A stretch of DNA of 64,000 bases from Colwellia piezophila ATCC BAA-637. Its GTDB lineage: Bacteria; Pseudomonadota; Gammaproteobacteria; Enterobacterales; Alteromonadaceae. The stretch is taken from NCBI RefSeq assembly GCF_000378625.1, contig NZ_KB905172.1, forward strand, positions 1 to 64,000. The letters run 5' to 3'. Shown in pieces: positions 36,883 through 47,150 of the stretch; position 1 is the stretch's first letter; the number at the start of each line of letters is the position of its first letter. A program made the translations under genes and the position numbers. The notes under the pieces are model-generated. The model was not told where the DNA came from. It did not search any database and saw only the letters and a program-made list of their open reading frames with translations.

Positions 36883-37251
36883 GTGGATGTAATCAACACC
36901 ATTAACTTGCCCGCATTTATTCGACGAACGATGAAAGCATATGCATTAAAAGCTCATATAAGACAATTAGGCTGCGAGTTAAGCCGCATTGGCCGTTCTA
37001 GGAATTGGCAACTAAAAGCCAACTTTAGCCAATTACAGGCCATCGTAGAATTTATCGAGCACGAGCATGAAGACAGTTGGTTATGGCTTGCCAAGCTACT
37101 TAGAAAAGAATATAAGTTTTTAAGCTATGAAAATATTTTAGCTGTTGCAACCCGTATGGACCAGGTTACTGTCACCGCCTTAATGGCAAAAACTGATTGT
37201 ACTTTGGCACAAGCAAGAAAGGTATTAGATGCCTTAGAAGGACTAGATTAG
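36883..37251 (+). CDS. RRF_GI-family small protein
   Basis: The 122-residue protein is recognised by the segment LGCELSRIGRSRNWQLKANF (about 29-48) and the C-terminal TDCTLAQARKVLDALEG, which match a small gammaproteobacterial family labelled ribosome recycling factor-like (PF12614), a name not backed by function that I know of. It begins at GTG 36883; the first ATG at 36931 would cut the conserved INLPAFIRR start, so GTG is preferred. A convergent terminator lies 37 nt after the stop, facing topA. Confidence 0.7.
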   Translation: MDVINTINLPAFIRRTMKAYALKAHIRQLGCELSRIGRSRNWQLKANFSQLQAIVEFIEHEHEDSWLWLAKLLRKEYKFLSYENILAVATRMDQVTVTALMAKTDCTLAQARKVLDALEGLD

Positions 37252-37287
37252 CCCTCTAGACAATATAATGCAGGGCAAAGAGCAGAT

Positions 37288-37321
37288 AAAAAAATAGATA
37301 CCCTTGGGTATCTATTTTTTT
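37288..37321. terminator. Bidirectional terminator between RRF_GI gene and topA
   Basis: A 16-bp perfect stem runs from an A-run through TAGATACCC (37295-37303) to GGGTATCTA (37306-37314) and a T-run, with a two-base nominal loop. The symmetrical A and T tracts make it work on both strands. Confidence 0.93.
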
Positions 37322-37339
37322 GTTCAGCTCGAATTATCT

Positions 37340-40045
37340 TTATTCAGCTGATGTTTTAGCCTTTTTCTTTACGGCTGTTTTTTTTACTGTCGCCTTTTTA
37401 GCGACTTTCTTTTTCGGCTTAGGAATATCTTCCACCCACTTACCGTCAATGTACTTAGCTGTCCAGCCAGTCGCTTTCGGTTTGCCTTCGTCAGTGGCAA
37501 TCTCGGTCATTACGTACTGCTCTTTCGTTTTCCGACTGTAGCGTACTACCGATAAATTCCCTTTATTATCTTCTGCAGGAGCATCAGCTAAGTAATAGAA
37601 CTTTTCTGAGATCCTGTCTCTAAACCTTTGTAGTTCAGCCACTTTCGGTGCTCTCGTTTCCCGTGAACGAGGGAAAGTATGCGCGGCCAAGAAAATTCCG
37701 GCAGCGCCATCACGAAGCACAAAGTGAGCATCAGATTTTTCACACTCAAGTTCTGGTAATTGCACAGGATCTTCTTTAGGTGGCGCGGCTTCACCACTGG
37801 CTAACAACTTACGGGTGTTTTTGCATTCGTCATTAGTACAATCGAAATACTTACCAAAACGGCCAGATTTTAACTCCATCGGTGCTTCACAACGATCACA
37901 ATCTAAAATAGGACCATCATAGCCCTTGATTTTAAACGTACCTTGCTCAACTTCAATGCCATCACATACTGGGTTATTACCACAAACATGTAATTTACGT
38001 GTTTCGTCAATCAGGTAACTGTCCATCGCAGTACCACATTTATCACAACGACGCATTGCCATAAGCGCTTCGGTTTCAGCATCTTCAGCTAAAACATTTT
38101 CAGCTTCTTCACCAGCCGTTAAGTTCATGGTTTTGGTACAGCGTTCTTTTGGCGGTAAAGCATAACCTGAGCAGCCTAAAAACACGCCGGTTTGAGCGGT
38201 TCGAATGCCCATTTTACGATTACAGGTTGGGCAATCAATATCGGTTAATACTGGCTCATTGTTTTGCATACCACCATCTTCAGATGGTTGATCAGCTTTT
38301 GATAATTGTTTGGTAAAGTTTTTATAAAACTCGTCTAAAACAGCTTTCCAATCAGCAGTACCAGCCGCTATTTCATCAAGCTCTTGTTCCATGTTGGCAG
38401 TAAAGTCATAACTCATTAACTTTTCAAAGCTGCCAGATAAACTATTAGTAACTATTTCACCCATTTTTTCAGCGTAGAAACGTTTTTTGTCTAGTCGAAC
38501 ATAACCACGATCTTGAATCGTTGAAATAATTGACGCATAGGTTGACGGTCTGCCAATTGAACGTTTTTCTAACTCTTTTACTAATGATGCTTCACCAAAA
38601 CGAGCTGGTGGCTTAGTAAAATGCTGGCTTGGTTCAATATTATCTAAGGTTAATTTTTCACCGACCTTTAAATCAGGTAAGTGGGTATCATCACCTTTGC
38701 TTAGCTGTGGATGAACTTTAGTCCAACCATCAAACTGCATCACTCGGCCTTTAGCTTTTAAATCAAAGTTAGCGGCGCTAATTGTTAATGTACTTACGGT
38801 ATAGCGAGCAGCGGTCATTTGACAGGCAACAAACTGGCGCCAAATCAGCTCATAAAGCTTCTTCGCATCAGGCTCAATACCTTCAAGAAATGCAGCTTCA
38901 AGCTTAACATTAGATGGGCGGATTGCTTCATGTGCCTCTTGTGCACCTGCTTTAGAGCCATATGTTTTCGGCTTTTCAGGTAAGTAATTTTCACCGAAGC
39001 TATCAGTAATGTACTTACGGCACGTTTCTACCGCATCTTTACTTAAATTGGTTGAATCGGTACGCATATAAGTTATATGACCCGCTTCATACAAACGTTG
39101 GGCTAAGCCCATAGTTCGTTTTACGCCATAACCTAATTTAGTACTGGCTGCTTGCTGTAATGTCGAGGTAATGAAAGGTGCCGACGGTGTACTTTTAGAA
39201 GGTTTATCTTCTCGTTTGCTGACAGCATAATCAGCCGGATTTAGTATGGCTAAAGCGGCATTAGTCTCTTTTTCAGTCGTTGGCTTAAAAGCTTTGCCAT
39301 TTTCATGGGTAACATCAAGGGTTAGTACTTCACCTGTGCTTGCATGAGTATCAACAGCGATGTCCCAAAACTCTTTTGGATCAAACGCTTTAATTTCACG
39401 TTCTTTTTCGACCACTAATTTTACTGCAACAGATTGAACTCGTCCTGCAGATAGGCCACGTGCTACTTTTTTCCATAACAGTGGGCTAACCATGAAGCCA
39501 ACCACGCGATCAAGAAAACGCCTCGCTTGCTGAGCATTAACACCTGGCATACTCAGTTCACCTGGCGTAGCAAATGCTTGTTGAATAGAGCTTTCAGTTA
39601 TTTCATTAAAAACAACCCGGCGGAATTTTTTATCATCGCCACCAATAATCTCTTTTAAATGCCAAGCAATCGCCTCTCCCTCGCGATCCAAATCGGTTGC
39701 GAGATAGATAATGTCAGCTTTTTCTGCCAGCTTTTGCAGTTCACTAACAACTTTTTCTTTACCTGGCAGTATTTGATAATTGGCTGCCCAGTTTTTATCT
39801 GGGTCAATACCCATACGATTAACTAGCGCTTGTTTATCACGCTTAGCTTTGTATTTAGCTTTTGCTTCAGGTGCCATTTTACGCACCTCAGCCGGAGACT
39901 TAGCAGCAACTTTTTTACCCGTACTGCTGTGCGGAAGATCACGTATATGACCAACACTCGACTTTACAATAAAGTCTTTGCCTAAATATTTATTAATTGT
40001 TTTCGCTTTGGCTGGCGACTCGACAATAACCAGTGATTTTGCCAT
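37340..40045 (-). CDS. topA: DNA topoisomerase I
   Basis: This type IA topoisomerase relaxes negative supercoils. It has 901 residues. The Toprim domain opens with [19 protein letters not shown], and the acidic DLDREGE lies at 118-124. Catalytic Tyr326 is in the segment ITYMRTDST. The C-terminal part holds three cysteine zinc ribbons, starting near [18 protein letters not shown] and CDRCEAPME, then a Lys/Ala tail ([20 protein letters not shown]) of about 25 residues that would help DNA contact. The length is slightly above the 865 of E. coli because of this tail. It is transcribed alone toward the RRF_GI gene. Confidence 0.97.
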   Translation of the reverse strand: MAKSLVIVESPAKAKTINKYLGKDFIVKSSVGHIRDLPHSSTGKKVAAKSPAEVRKMAPEAKAKYKAKRDKQALVNRMGIDPDKNWAANYQILPGKEKVVSELQKLAEKADIIYLATDLDREGEAIAWHLKEIIGGDDKKFRRVVFNEITESSIQQAFATPGELSMPGVNAQQARRFLDRVVGFMVSPLLWKKVARGLSAGRVQSVAVKLVVEKEREIKAFDPKEFWDIAVDTHASTGEVLTLDVTHENGKAFKPTTEKETNAALAILNPADYAVSKREDKPSKSTPSAPFITSTLQQAASTKLGYGVKRTMGLAQRLYEAGHITYMRTDSTNLSKDAVETCRKYITDSFGENYLPEKPKTYGSKAGAQEAHEAIRPSNVKLEAAFLEGIEPDAKKLYELIWRQFVACQMTAARYTVSTLTISAANFDLKAKGRVMQFDGWTKVHPQLSKGDDTHLPDLKVGEKLTLDNIEPSQHFTKPPARFGEASLVKELEKRSIGRPSTYASIISTIQDRGYVRLDKKRFYAEKMGEIVTNSLSGSFEKLMSYDFTANMEQELDEIAAGTADWKAVLDEFYKNFTKQLSKADQPSEDGGMQNNEPVLTDIDCPTCNRKMGIRTAQTGVFLGCSGYALPPKERCTKTMNLTAGEEAENVLAEDAETEALMAMRRCDKCGTAMDSYLIDETRKLHVCGNNPVCDGIEVEQGTFKIKGYDGPILDCDRCEAPMELKSGRFGKYFDCTNDECKNTRKLLASGEAAPPKEDPVQLPELECEKSDAHFVLRDGAAGIFLAAHTFPRSRETRAPKVAELQRFRDRISEKFYYLADAPAEDNKGNLSVVRYSRKTKEQYVMTEIATDEGKPKATGWTAKYIDGKWVEDIPKPKKKVAKKATVKKTAVKKKAKTSAE

Positions 40046-40461
40046 AAAAATTTATAATCCTTCGATAAAGACAAATTATTTTTTGCCTTTTTATTCAAAC
40101 GCTAATCTAATCAATAAAGTGCGAGCGTACTTGTTATGACCTTGCTAGCGATAAAAAAAACATGTTATTTAAAATTATTCTCTGCATAACTATCTATAGG
40201 TATATCTATAAATATGCAAACTGACAAGTAATTATTTTACTTCTCAGGGAATGCTATTCACCCAGATACGGGTTTTAGCTATAATAGGCATTTATTGATA
40301 ACGCTGTGCGTTAAGTTACACTTTGCCTATTTTTAGCGGCAATCATAATAGACTTTGCGATAAAACATAAGAGCATATTGTTAAAAAATTTAAATTTTGA
40401 ACCTATAAGGGTCACCTACATCAACAGATGACCCAAGTAAATAATCAAACAGAGACTTCAA
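40046..40461. other. Divergent intergenic region of topA and the arginase-family gene
   Basis: This 416-bp AT-rich region carries the promoters of both divergent genes. It contains an inverted pair GGGTCA (40409-40414) and TGACCC (40429-40434), 28 nt before the plus-strand start. No coding sequence or clear riboswitch was seen. I could not identify a convincing consensus promoter. Confidence 0.45.
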
Positions 40462-41568
40462 ATGAAAACTATTACATCAGCATTTTATAACAAACTCAGC
40501 AGTTGTTTGTGTCCTCCTGGCAACGGTGTATTTACCGTTAATACCGCTAAAGAGCGTAAAGAGCAATTACATCAAACTATTTTTGGACAAGCAGTTGGTG
40601 TTGATGATTTATGGAAAGCATCCCTAAATAAGCTTCCTGGGGCGTCTAAAGCTGTTATCTTAGGTATAGCCTCTGATTGTGGTGGCGGCATTTTACGGGG
40701 TGCGAACTGGGGACCGTTATTTTTACGCGCCAATTTGCTAGAAAATTACCCCGAGCTGACCGCTTTTGATATGGGCGATATCCGTGTTATTCCTCATTTA
40801 CTTGCCGACAAATATTTAAATGAAGCGACAATAGCCAATTGCAGAAAGGCGCTTTATCAAGATGAGCATAGTAATTATGCTATTAGCCCCTTAACGATCA
40901 CTGAAGATGTTTTGCATGATTTTTATGCTGAATTCCCTGAAAAAGGTATTTTTGGTATTGGCGGTGATCACAGTGTTAGTTACCCATTAACCAAAGCTTA
41001 CTTACAAGCTAAGAAGAAACAAGGTAAGCGCGCCGCAATAATCCACTTTGATGCTCATACCGATTTGTTGGTAGAACGTTTAGGCATTGATTTATGTTTC
41101 GGCTCTTGGTGTACTCATATCTTAGATGACTTGCATGAAAAGCATCATTTAATTCAAATAGGTATTCGCTCAAGTGGCAGACCACAAAGTCACTGGGAAG
41201 ATACCTTTGGTGTTAGACAACATTGGGCAAAAGATATGAAAGCCCATGGTATCCAACAAACCATAGATAATATTCTTAACCAACTGAAAGATGAAAATAT
41301 TGACGAGCTTTATGTAAGCTTTGATATAGATGCCATTGATGAAAGCTTTGCTAGTGCTACTGGCACGCCAGAGCCTGATGGATTAATGCCAAATGATGCT
41401 ATGGATATCTTACGTGCCTTAGCAGCTAAATACCCAATTACCGGCGCCGATATGATGGAAATAGCTCCTTTTACTGATAGCTCAGGTCAAGGCGAAGTGG
41501 GTCGAGATAAAACGCTTAAAGTAGGCGCTGAAATTTCAGCATTTTTGCTTAAGGAAATGGCGAAGTAA
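40462..41568 (+). CDS. Arginase/agmatinase/formimidoylglutamase family hydrolase
   Basis: The 368-residue ureohydrolase has the binuclear manganese ligands of the family intact: GIGGDHSVSYP (about 171-181), HFDAHTDL (about 195-202) and SFDIDAIDESFA (about 291-302). The C-terminal EIAPFTDSSGQGEVGRDKTL is also family-like. The N-terminal 60 residues (with CLCPPGNGVF) are longer than in ordinary arginase. The exact substrate (arginine, agmatine, formimidoylglutamate or another guanidino compound) cannot be chosen from sequence alone. It stands alone, with no hut, arc or spe genes nearby. Confidence 0.87.
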   Translation: MKTITSAFYNKLSSCLCPPGNGVFTVNTAKERKEQLHQTIFGQAVGVDDLWKASLNKLPGASKAVILGIASDCGGGILRGANWGPLFLRANLLENYPELTAFDMGDIRVIPHLLADKYLNEATIANCRKALYQDEHSNYAISPLTITEDVLHDFYAEFPEKGIFGIGGDHSVSYPLTKAYLQAKKKQGKRAAIIHFDAHTDLLVERLGIDLCFGSWCTHILDDLHEKHHLIQIGIRSSGRPQSHWEDTFGVRQHWAKDMKAHGIQQTIDNILNQLKDENIDELYVSFDIDAIDESFASATGTPEPDGLMPNDAMDILRALAAKYPITGADMMEIAPFTDSSGQGEVGRDKTLKVGAEISAFLLKEMAK

Positions 41569-41602
41569 TATAATCTGCCTCAACATCTATTTTTTAGATT
41601 AA

Positions 41603-41626
41603 AATGCCGTTCAAATGAACGGCATT
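41603..41626. terminator. Convergent terminator
   Basis: AATGCCGTTC (41603-41612) pairs perfectly with GAACGGCATT (41617-41626) around an AAAT loop. T-rich sequence is present downstream on the minus strand. It separates the arginase-family gene from the Ig-like lipoprotein gene. Confidence 0.82.
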
Positions 41627-41652
41627 CTCAATTAAAGATACGAGACTAAAGT

Positions 41653-44079
41653 TTATTTAATCACTATAGAAATCCCTGAGTACAGAGTTGATAATCCACC
41701 TGGAGTCTCAACTTCAATAAGTAAACTACCTGATTTAGGCTCTGATTCTCCTTTAATAGAAACCCCCCAAGCTAAACCACCATTGTGGTTATCATTCGGC
41801 CAGACAAAACTACTTGGACCAACTACCGAACCAACAGTAGCAGTAAAAGTAACCGTTGTGCCGGCCGGCATAGGCTGATTATGTAGATCGGCAATAATAA
41901 CTGTTGCTGAACCAACGTTTTCACCGGCAATGTTAATAATACTATCAGTATCATTTCTTAGGCCAGCATCAACATCAGCTACCGCATCGATAGTTGAATC
42001 TATAGAAAAATTAGCAGAACTACCTGACATGACCAAAACTAACGAGCGTCTCACATTTAGAGAGGTTTGCGTTAATGAACAACCATCATGTGTGGGTATT
42101 GAACACAACACACCATTATATTTTCCATCGTTTTGGTCAAAAGTGCCACTATTATCAAAATCTACGAACTCTTCTAATGAACCACTGCTATTAACATCTC
42201 CGCCTTCAGTAGGGTTGTACAATCCATCTTCATTGTGATCAACAAAAGCTTCCTTTAAGTCATATTTATCGCCACTGATATCAGTGCCCAAAAACGCTGT
42301 CATTTCACTGGCATCAAAACGTGCGTTACCATTTAAGTCAGGAAAAGATTCTTCCCCTATAGCGGTAGCGGTAATAGTAGCGCGACCACCATACTTTTGT
42401 CCCATAGAGTTATCAACTTCAGGTTCATGCAATAAATTATCAGTGTCTCCTAATACATGTCCTTCCGGTCGAGGTTGTTGGCTACGCCAGATAACCGTAC
42501 ATGAACCGTTTGCCGTTATACAAGAGGGGTCTACAGAGCCACCTTCGGTGGTAAAACTTACCGCTGTACCGTTAGGTACTGGGTTGTTAAAGGCATCAGC
42601 TAAACGTGCAGTAATTTCTACTTCAGTTCCATCTGTATTCCAACCTTCTGGATTTAAAATACTTGCAGATAAACTAAAACTATCTTGGTCCGGAATACCG
42701 GTAGAGACAACCAACAAACTCGATTGTGAAGATATTGATGGCGAGCTATCTTCAATGGTCGCCTGTACGCGAACACTGGTAGCAACGGTACCTGAATTAA
42801 CAACCGTTTGTACTATGCCTTCACTATTTGTAGTTGCACTAGCAGGTATTAATTGCACCCCACCAACATCGGTATTCAGGACAAAGTTAACAACTTGATT
42901 ATTCACTGGGTTCGAGTTTGTATCTAATACTCTAAATAAAACAACAGCGCTTTCTGAACCACCAACACTACCGGTACCTAAGATTGAAATATTCTCTGGT
43001 GTTGAAGAGATAAATTCAATACTGCCAACATCAGCTGGTAATACATTCACAGTAGTGGTTGCTGATAAATTGATACCACCGGCATTGGCAGTAACGTTAA
43101 TAGGATCATCACCTACACAACCTTTTGCTAGATAAGTACTAGTGGCAATACCATTAGAAGTTGTAATAGGAGAGCTTAAAATGGCTGTAGGTGTTCCTAT
43201 ACTGGAACAACTAGATGAGAAGTTCACATCTACAGGTTCAGTAAATAAGTTTCCTTGATCATCAATTATATTTACTGTTACCACAGTAGTACCACCGGCT
43301 GAAATTTGCTCAAGACTAATATCAGCCACATTTTCAGTAAAAGGGGTGCCACTCCCCATAGTCACTGATGAAGAGCCGACAACTAAGAGTACTTGCCCTG
43401 TTTCTCCGCTAACGATGCTAGCAGTAATAGTACCCGCACCTAAGCTACCGTTAGCTAAAATATCAACACTTGCTTGATGACTATCATTAGTGATAGCTGT
43501 TGGAATAGGAATATCACCTACGGTAGTAGTAAAAGCCACTATAACTGGAGAGCTAATCCCGTTAATTTGAGCTATGACTTTACCTGATTTAGAAGATGTG
43601 ATTGTTTCTGTTGGATTACCATCACTATCCACTAAGGTAAGTAAAATATTGATGTCCCCAACCACACCTATATCATCGCCTTGAGTAGTAAAACCTATGC
43701 TTACATCTTCACCCGCTGACAAACTCGCTGTTATTTCACCTGCGCCACGAACACTACCAGCGGTTAAGGTAATTTGAGCGAGCCCATTAGCGTCTGTCAA
43801 TGCAGTCCCCACCGTTGGAGAAAGTGCGCCGAGTGTTGAAGAAAACGTAACAAGCTGCCCTGAAACTGTAGAACTTCCTGATAATGTAGCACTAACAGTT
43901 ATAGGTTCTTTCCCTGTAACGTTTTGGTTTGATAGAGCTAGTACAATTGTTAGAGCATCAGGCGTACTTCCGCCGCCATCATCGCCACCGGTTAGATCAC
44001 CATCTCCATCTCCACATGCTACAAGCGTCATCAATGACATCAGTAACATAGTAAAACTTAAGCGTCGAAGTAACTGCAT
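41653..44079 (-). CDS. Ig-like repeat lipoprotein
   Basis: The 808-residue protein has a lipoprotein signal with lipobox LVAC (Cys22), followed by an Asp/Gly-rich linker. It then has several tandem bacterial Ig-like (Big_1, invasin/intimin type) domains of about 90-100 residues, each with a pattern such as LSNQNVTGKEPITVSATLSG and VTFSSTLGALSPTVGTALTD. An unusual region near residues 575-660 is rich in short Asp motifs (DLNGNARFDASEM, DHNEDGLYNPTEGG, DFDNSGTFDQNDGK), resembling calcium-binding dockerin/EF-hand repeats, inserted between Ig domains. It is probably displayed on the outer membrane, with adhesion or calcium-dependent rigidity as an inferred role. Confidence 0.83.
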   Translation of the reverse strand: MQLLRRLSFTMLLMSLMTLVACGDGDGDLTGGDDGGGSTPDALTIVLALSNQNVTGKEPITVSATLSGSSTVSGQLVTFSSTLGALSPTVGTALTDANGLAQITLTAGSVRGAGEITASLSAGEDVSIGFTTQGDDIGVVGDINILLTLVDSDGNPTETITSSKSGKVIAQINGISSPVIVAFTTTVGDIPIPTAITNDSHQASVDILANGSLGAGTITASIVSGETGQVLLVVGSSSVTMGSGTPFTENVADISLEQISAGGTTVVTVNIIDDQGNLFTEPVDVNFSSSCSSIGTPTAILSSPITTSNGIATSTYLAKGCVGDDPINVTANAGGINLSATTTVNVLPADVGSIEFISSTPENISILGTGSVGGSESAVVLFRVLDTNSNPVNNQVVNFVLNTDVGGVQLIPASATTNSEGIVQTVVNSGTVATSVRVQATIEDSSPSISSQSSLLVVSTGIPDQDSFSLSASILNPEGWNTDGTEVEITARLADAFNNPVPNGTAVSFTTEGGSVDPSCITANGSCTVIWRSQQPRPEGHVLGDTDNLLHEPEVDNSMGQKYGGRATITATAIGEESFPDLNGNARFDASEMTAFLGTDISGDKYDLKEAFVDHNEDGLYNPTEGGDVNSSGSLEEFVDFDNSGTFDQNDGKYNGVLCSIPTHDGCSLTQTSLNVRRSLVLVMSGSSANFSIDSTIDAVADVDAGLRNDTDSIINIAGENVGSATVIIADLHNQPMPAGTTVTFTATVGSVVGPSSFVWPNDNHNGGLAWGVSIKGESEPKSGSLLIEVETPGGLSTLYSGISIVIK

Positions 44080-44343
44080 AAAAGCATCCTCAGTTTCTTT
44101 TTATTAATAATCCTAATAAACCATATTAACTTATAAATAACAAAAAGGTACCTATTGAGGTAAAAAAATCACACAAGCACCCAAAACAAGTGATTGTGTA
44201 ACGAATTACAGCAAGAAACATTATGAATAAATTAGTACTTAATCTAGATAATTATTGTTAACCTTAGTATTGATACTTGTATATGCAAGCTGCGTATATA
44301 AAAGCAACATAACTTACCACTTAGCTGAAAGTAACCTAATACT

Positions 44344-45708
44344 ATGACGATCGAACAAACGAGCTCCCCTTCCCCTAAAAAGACAAGTTTAACCAGCCGC
44401 ATTGTAATAGGCATGGTCGCAGGTATCTTATTAGGTACATTTTTACAATGGCTGATGCCTAACGGCTCTGACAAAGTACTTAACCTTTATTTATTTGATT
44501 TATCACTTAAAGGTATACTTGTTGATGGTGTGTTAGAGGTAGTAGGCCAGATATTTATGGCTAGCTTACGTATGTTAGTCGTGCCTTTGGTTTTTGTTTC
44601 ACTTGTTTGTGGGGTGTGCTCATTAAAAGACACCAGTAAACTGGGTCGCATTGGCGGCAAAGCCATAGGCTTATACCTTGGCACAACAGCGATAGCTATT
44701 AGCTTAGCGATATTTATTGCCATAATTGTTGCTCCTGGGGAAGGAGTTAACATGATCTCAAATAGTAGTTTTACTAGTAGAGAAGCACCATCGTTGGCAC
44801 AAGTAATTATCCAAATGTTCCCAACAAACCCATTTGCTTCATTTGCCCAAGGCAATATGCTGCAAATAATTGTTTTTGCTTTACTCTTTGGTATTGCGAT
44901 TGCTTTATCAGGGAAGTCTGGCGAGCGTGTTGCTTCATTATTTGAAGATTTAAGTGTCGTCATTATGCGCTTAGTGACTATCTTAATGAATATTGCCCCT
45001 TACGGTGTTTTTGCACTGCTAGCGACACTATTTACTACCGTATCACTCGATACCTTTGGTAATTTGATCAAGTACTTCTTGGTAGTTTTCTTTGTCTTAA
45101 TGCTGCACGGCTTAGTGACCTACTCAATTATTTTAAAGCTATTAACTGGATTGAACCCGATAATATTTTTAAAGAAAATGCGCGATGCCGCTATTTTTGC
45201 CTTTTCTACCGCTAGCTCTAACGCCACAATCCCGGTGACTTTAGAAACCGCAACCAAAAAAATGGGTGTTAAAAATTCAATTGCTTCGTTTACCGTGCCA
45301 CTAGGCGCGACAATTAACATGGATGGCACAGCGATAATGCAGGGTGTCGCCACGGTGTTTATCGCTCAGGTCTTTACTCAAGATTTAACGCTCGCTGATT
45401 ACCTCACGGTTGTTCTTACTGCAACTCTAGCTTCTATAGGCACAGCCGGAGTTCCAGGCGTTGGGTTAATCATGTTAGCTATGGTATTAGATCAAGTTGG
45501 CCTACCTGTTGAAGGTATAGCATTAATTATTGGTGTCGACCGCTTGCTTGATATGACACGAACAGCAGTCAATGTCACTGGTGATTGCATGGTAAGTGTT
45601 ATTGTTGCGAAAAGTGAAGATCAATTTGATGCTGAGATGTATGCCGATCCAAAGGCCGGTCATAACATTGAAGAAATAGACTTCAAAAACCTAAAGAGTG
45701 ATTCGTAG
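44344..45708 (+). CDS. Dicarboxylate/amino acid:cation symporter (DAACS, GltP type)
   Basis: The 454-residue inner-membrane transporter has about eight membrane helices and two re-entrant hairpins. Signatures are visible: the serine-rich FAFSTASSNATIPVTLE (about 280-296), GATINMDGTAIMQGV (about 321-335), and DRLLDMTRTAVNVTGD (about 399-414), the aspartate and sodium or proton binding region. It takes up glutamate, aspartate or C4 dicarboxylates. The start has no strong ribosome site, but the N-terminus fits. It is monocistronic, convergent with sohB. Confidence 0.93.
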   Translation: MTIEQTSSPSPKKTSLTSRIVIGMVAGILLGTFLQWLMPNGSDKVLNLYLFDLSLKGILVDGVLEVVGQIFMASLRMLVVPLVFVSLVCGVCSLKDTSKLGRIGGKAIGLYLGTTAIAISLAIFIAIIVAPGEGVNMISNSSFTSREAPSLAQVIIQMFPTNPFASFAQGNMLQIIVFALLFGIAIALSGKSGERVASLFEDLSVVIMRLVTILMNIAPYGVFALLATLFTTVSLDTFGNLIKYFLVVFFVLMLHGLVTYSIILKLLTGLNPIIFLKKMRDAAIFAFSTASSNATIPVTLETATKKMGVKNSIASFTVPLGATINMDGTAIMQGVATVFIAQVFTQDLTLADYLTVVLTATLASIGTAGVPGVGLIMLAMVLDQVGLPVEGIALIIGVDRLLDMTRTAVNVTGDCMVSVIVAKSEDQFDAEMYADPKAGHNIEEIDFKNLKSDS

Positions 45709-45804
45709 TTTTACATTAGCTTAAAGGCAATGGGCTAACGAGTCATCAATCACTAAGCAGTAATAATGGAGCTTCAATAGCTACATTGAGTTAAATAAAT
45801 AATA

Positions 45805-45840
45805 AAAAAGCCTTGCCGAGTTAAACCGGCAAGGCTTTTT
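45805..45840. terminator. Bidirectional terminator between symporter and sohB
   Basis: AAAAAGCCTTGCCG (45805-45818) pairs perfectly with CGGCAAGGCTTTTT (45827-45840), with A and T tracts on both sides. It is shared by the convergent symporter and sohB genes. Confidence 0.94.
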
Positions 45841-45927
45841 ATTTGATCTTTTTCTAGTAGTTAAACTCAATGATTAAGGTAAATAATTCACATTGAAATA
45901 GCCCTACTTATACCCAATGGATTAATA

Positions 45928-46986
45928 CTAGCCAGGAAAAATATTATTACGTTGTAATAGTTTACCTAAAAAGCTTTCCGCCGATAAAGAAGCCGCCTTA
46001 GAGAACTTTTCTGCTAAACCTTTTTTCACTTCATATTTAATGGCGACAACTTTATGGCTTTTACTTTTGCCTTGCAAATAATCATCACTGGTTTGGATGC
46101 TATCGACTAAACCAAGCTCTAGCGCTGTAGTGCCAAACCAATGCTCACCCGTTGCAACTTTCGCAATATCTAAACTAGGTCTACGTTCACTAACAAAGTT
46201 TTTAAATAATACGTGAGTTTCTTCTAACTCTTCAATAAACTTTGCTTTGCCCTTTTCGGTATTCTCACCAAACATAGTGACAGTACGTTTAAACTCACCG
46301 GCAGTAAATTGTTCAAATTCAATATCATGCTTTTTCAGTAATTTATTAAAGTTTGGCACTTGGGCAATAACACCAATAGAGCCTAAAATCGCAAAGGGTG
46401 CAGAAATGATATTATTAGCTACGCAAGCCATCATATAACCGCCGCTAGCAGCCACTTTATCGACAGATACTGTCAGTGGAATATTATGTTGGCGAATACG
46501 GTCAAGTTGCGAAGAGGCAAGGCCGTAACCATGCACCATACCACCACCACTTTCTAAACGAATAAATACTTCATCTTCTGGTTTGGCCACAGAAAGTATC
46601 GCGGTCACTTCTTCACGTAACGAGCTAACTTCTTTGGCATCGATACTGCCGTTAAAATCTATAACAAATACATGAGCCTTACTTGGCTCTTTTTCTTCAC
46701 CCGCTTTAACTGATTTAGCTTTTACCTTGTCAGCCTTTGCTTTTTCTTTTGCTTGTTTTTTATCGGCTTTCTCTTTTTCTTTATATTCTTCCTTGGTTAA
46801 TAAGGCATGAATAATATCTTCTTCGGTCTCGATAAATTGCTCAGACAAGTCAGTGATTTCAAGCTCACCTTTTTTGTGCTGCTGTTTCATCGCGGCCGCT
46901 GCTATGGCAATAATGATGGCAATAACAGCCAAAACAAAAGTAACAGTTTTTGCTAAAAACATTCCGTATTCGTATAAAAATTCCAA
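45928..46986 (-). CDS. sohB: Inner-membrane S49 protease SohB
   Basis: The 352-residue protein has an N-terminal membrane helix (about 12-33), a Lys/Glu-rich linker (about 62-103), and an S49 domain. The catalytic dyad is in place: Ser181 in VAASGGYMM and Lys233 in AGEFKRT. SohB is a signal-peptide-peptidase-type serine protease facing the periplasm in E. coli, where it suppresses loss of DegP. Length and order match. The Lys/Glu-rich linker is longer than in the enteric protein. Nearby topA and the YciK-like gene recall the enteric neighbourhood. Confidence 0.93.
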   Translation of the reverse strand: MEFLYEYGMFLAKTVTFVLAVIAIIIAIAAAAMKQQHKKGELEITDLSEQFIETEEDIIHALLTKEEYKEKEKADKKQAKEKAKADKVKAKSVKAGEEKEPSKAHVFVIDFNGSIDAKEVSSLREEVTAILSVAKPEDEVFIRLESGGGMVHGYGLASSQLDRIRQHNIPLTVSVDKVAASGGYMMACVANNIISAPFAILGSIGVIAQVPNFNKLLKKHDIEFEQFTAGEFKRTVTMFGENTEKGKAKFIEELEETHVLFKNFVSERRPSLDIAKVATGEHWFGTTALELGLVDSIQTSDDYLQGKSKSHKVVAIKYEVKKGLAEKFSKAASLSAESFLGKLLQRNNIFPG

Positions 46987-47098
46987 GAGGACTCCTGAGG
47001 ATTTAAGTGTAAAAAGGGATAAAACTAATTGCGCTAATTCTACACTATTTTATTCGCTTGCAAACAACAGTTAAAACAGCACAAAATCTAAGCAAAAA

Positions 47099-47120
47099 AA
47101 AGCCCTCAAATGAGGGCTTT
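47099..47120 (-). terminator. Rho-independent terminator of the lipase gene
   Basis: AAAGCCCTCA (47099-47108) pairs with TGAGGGCTTT (47111-47120). On the minus strand an eight-T run follows. It lies 31 nt after the lipase stop. Confidence 0.92.
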
Positions 47121-47150
47121 AAAAACATATATTAAATAATCTTAAGTAAC

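Noticed and set aside
42284-42898. 204-codon frame antisense to the Ig-like lipoprotein gene
   Set aside because: The opposite strand carries a clear lipoprotein with repeated domains. The antisense frame is explained by codon bias.
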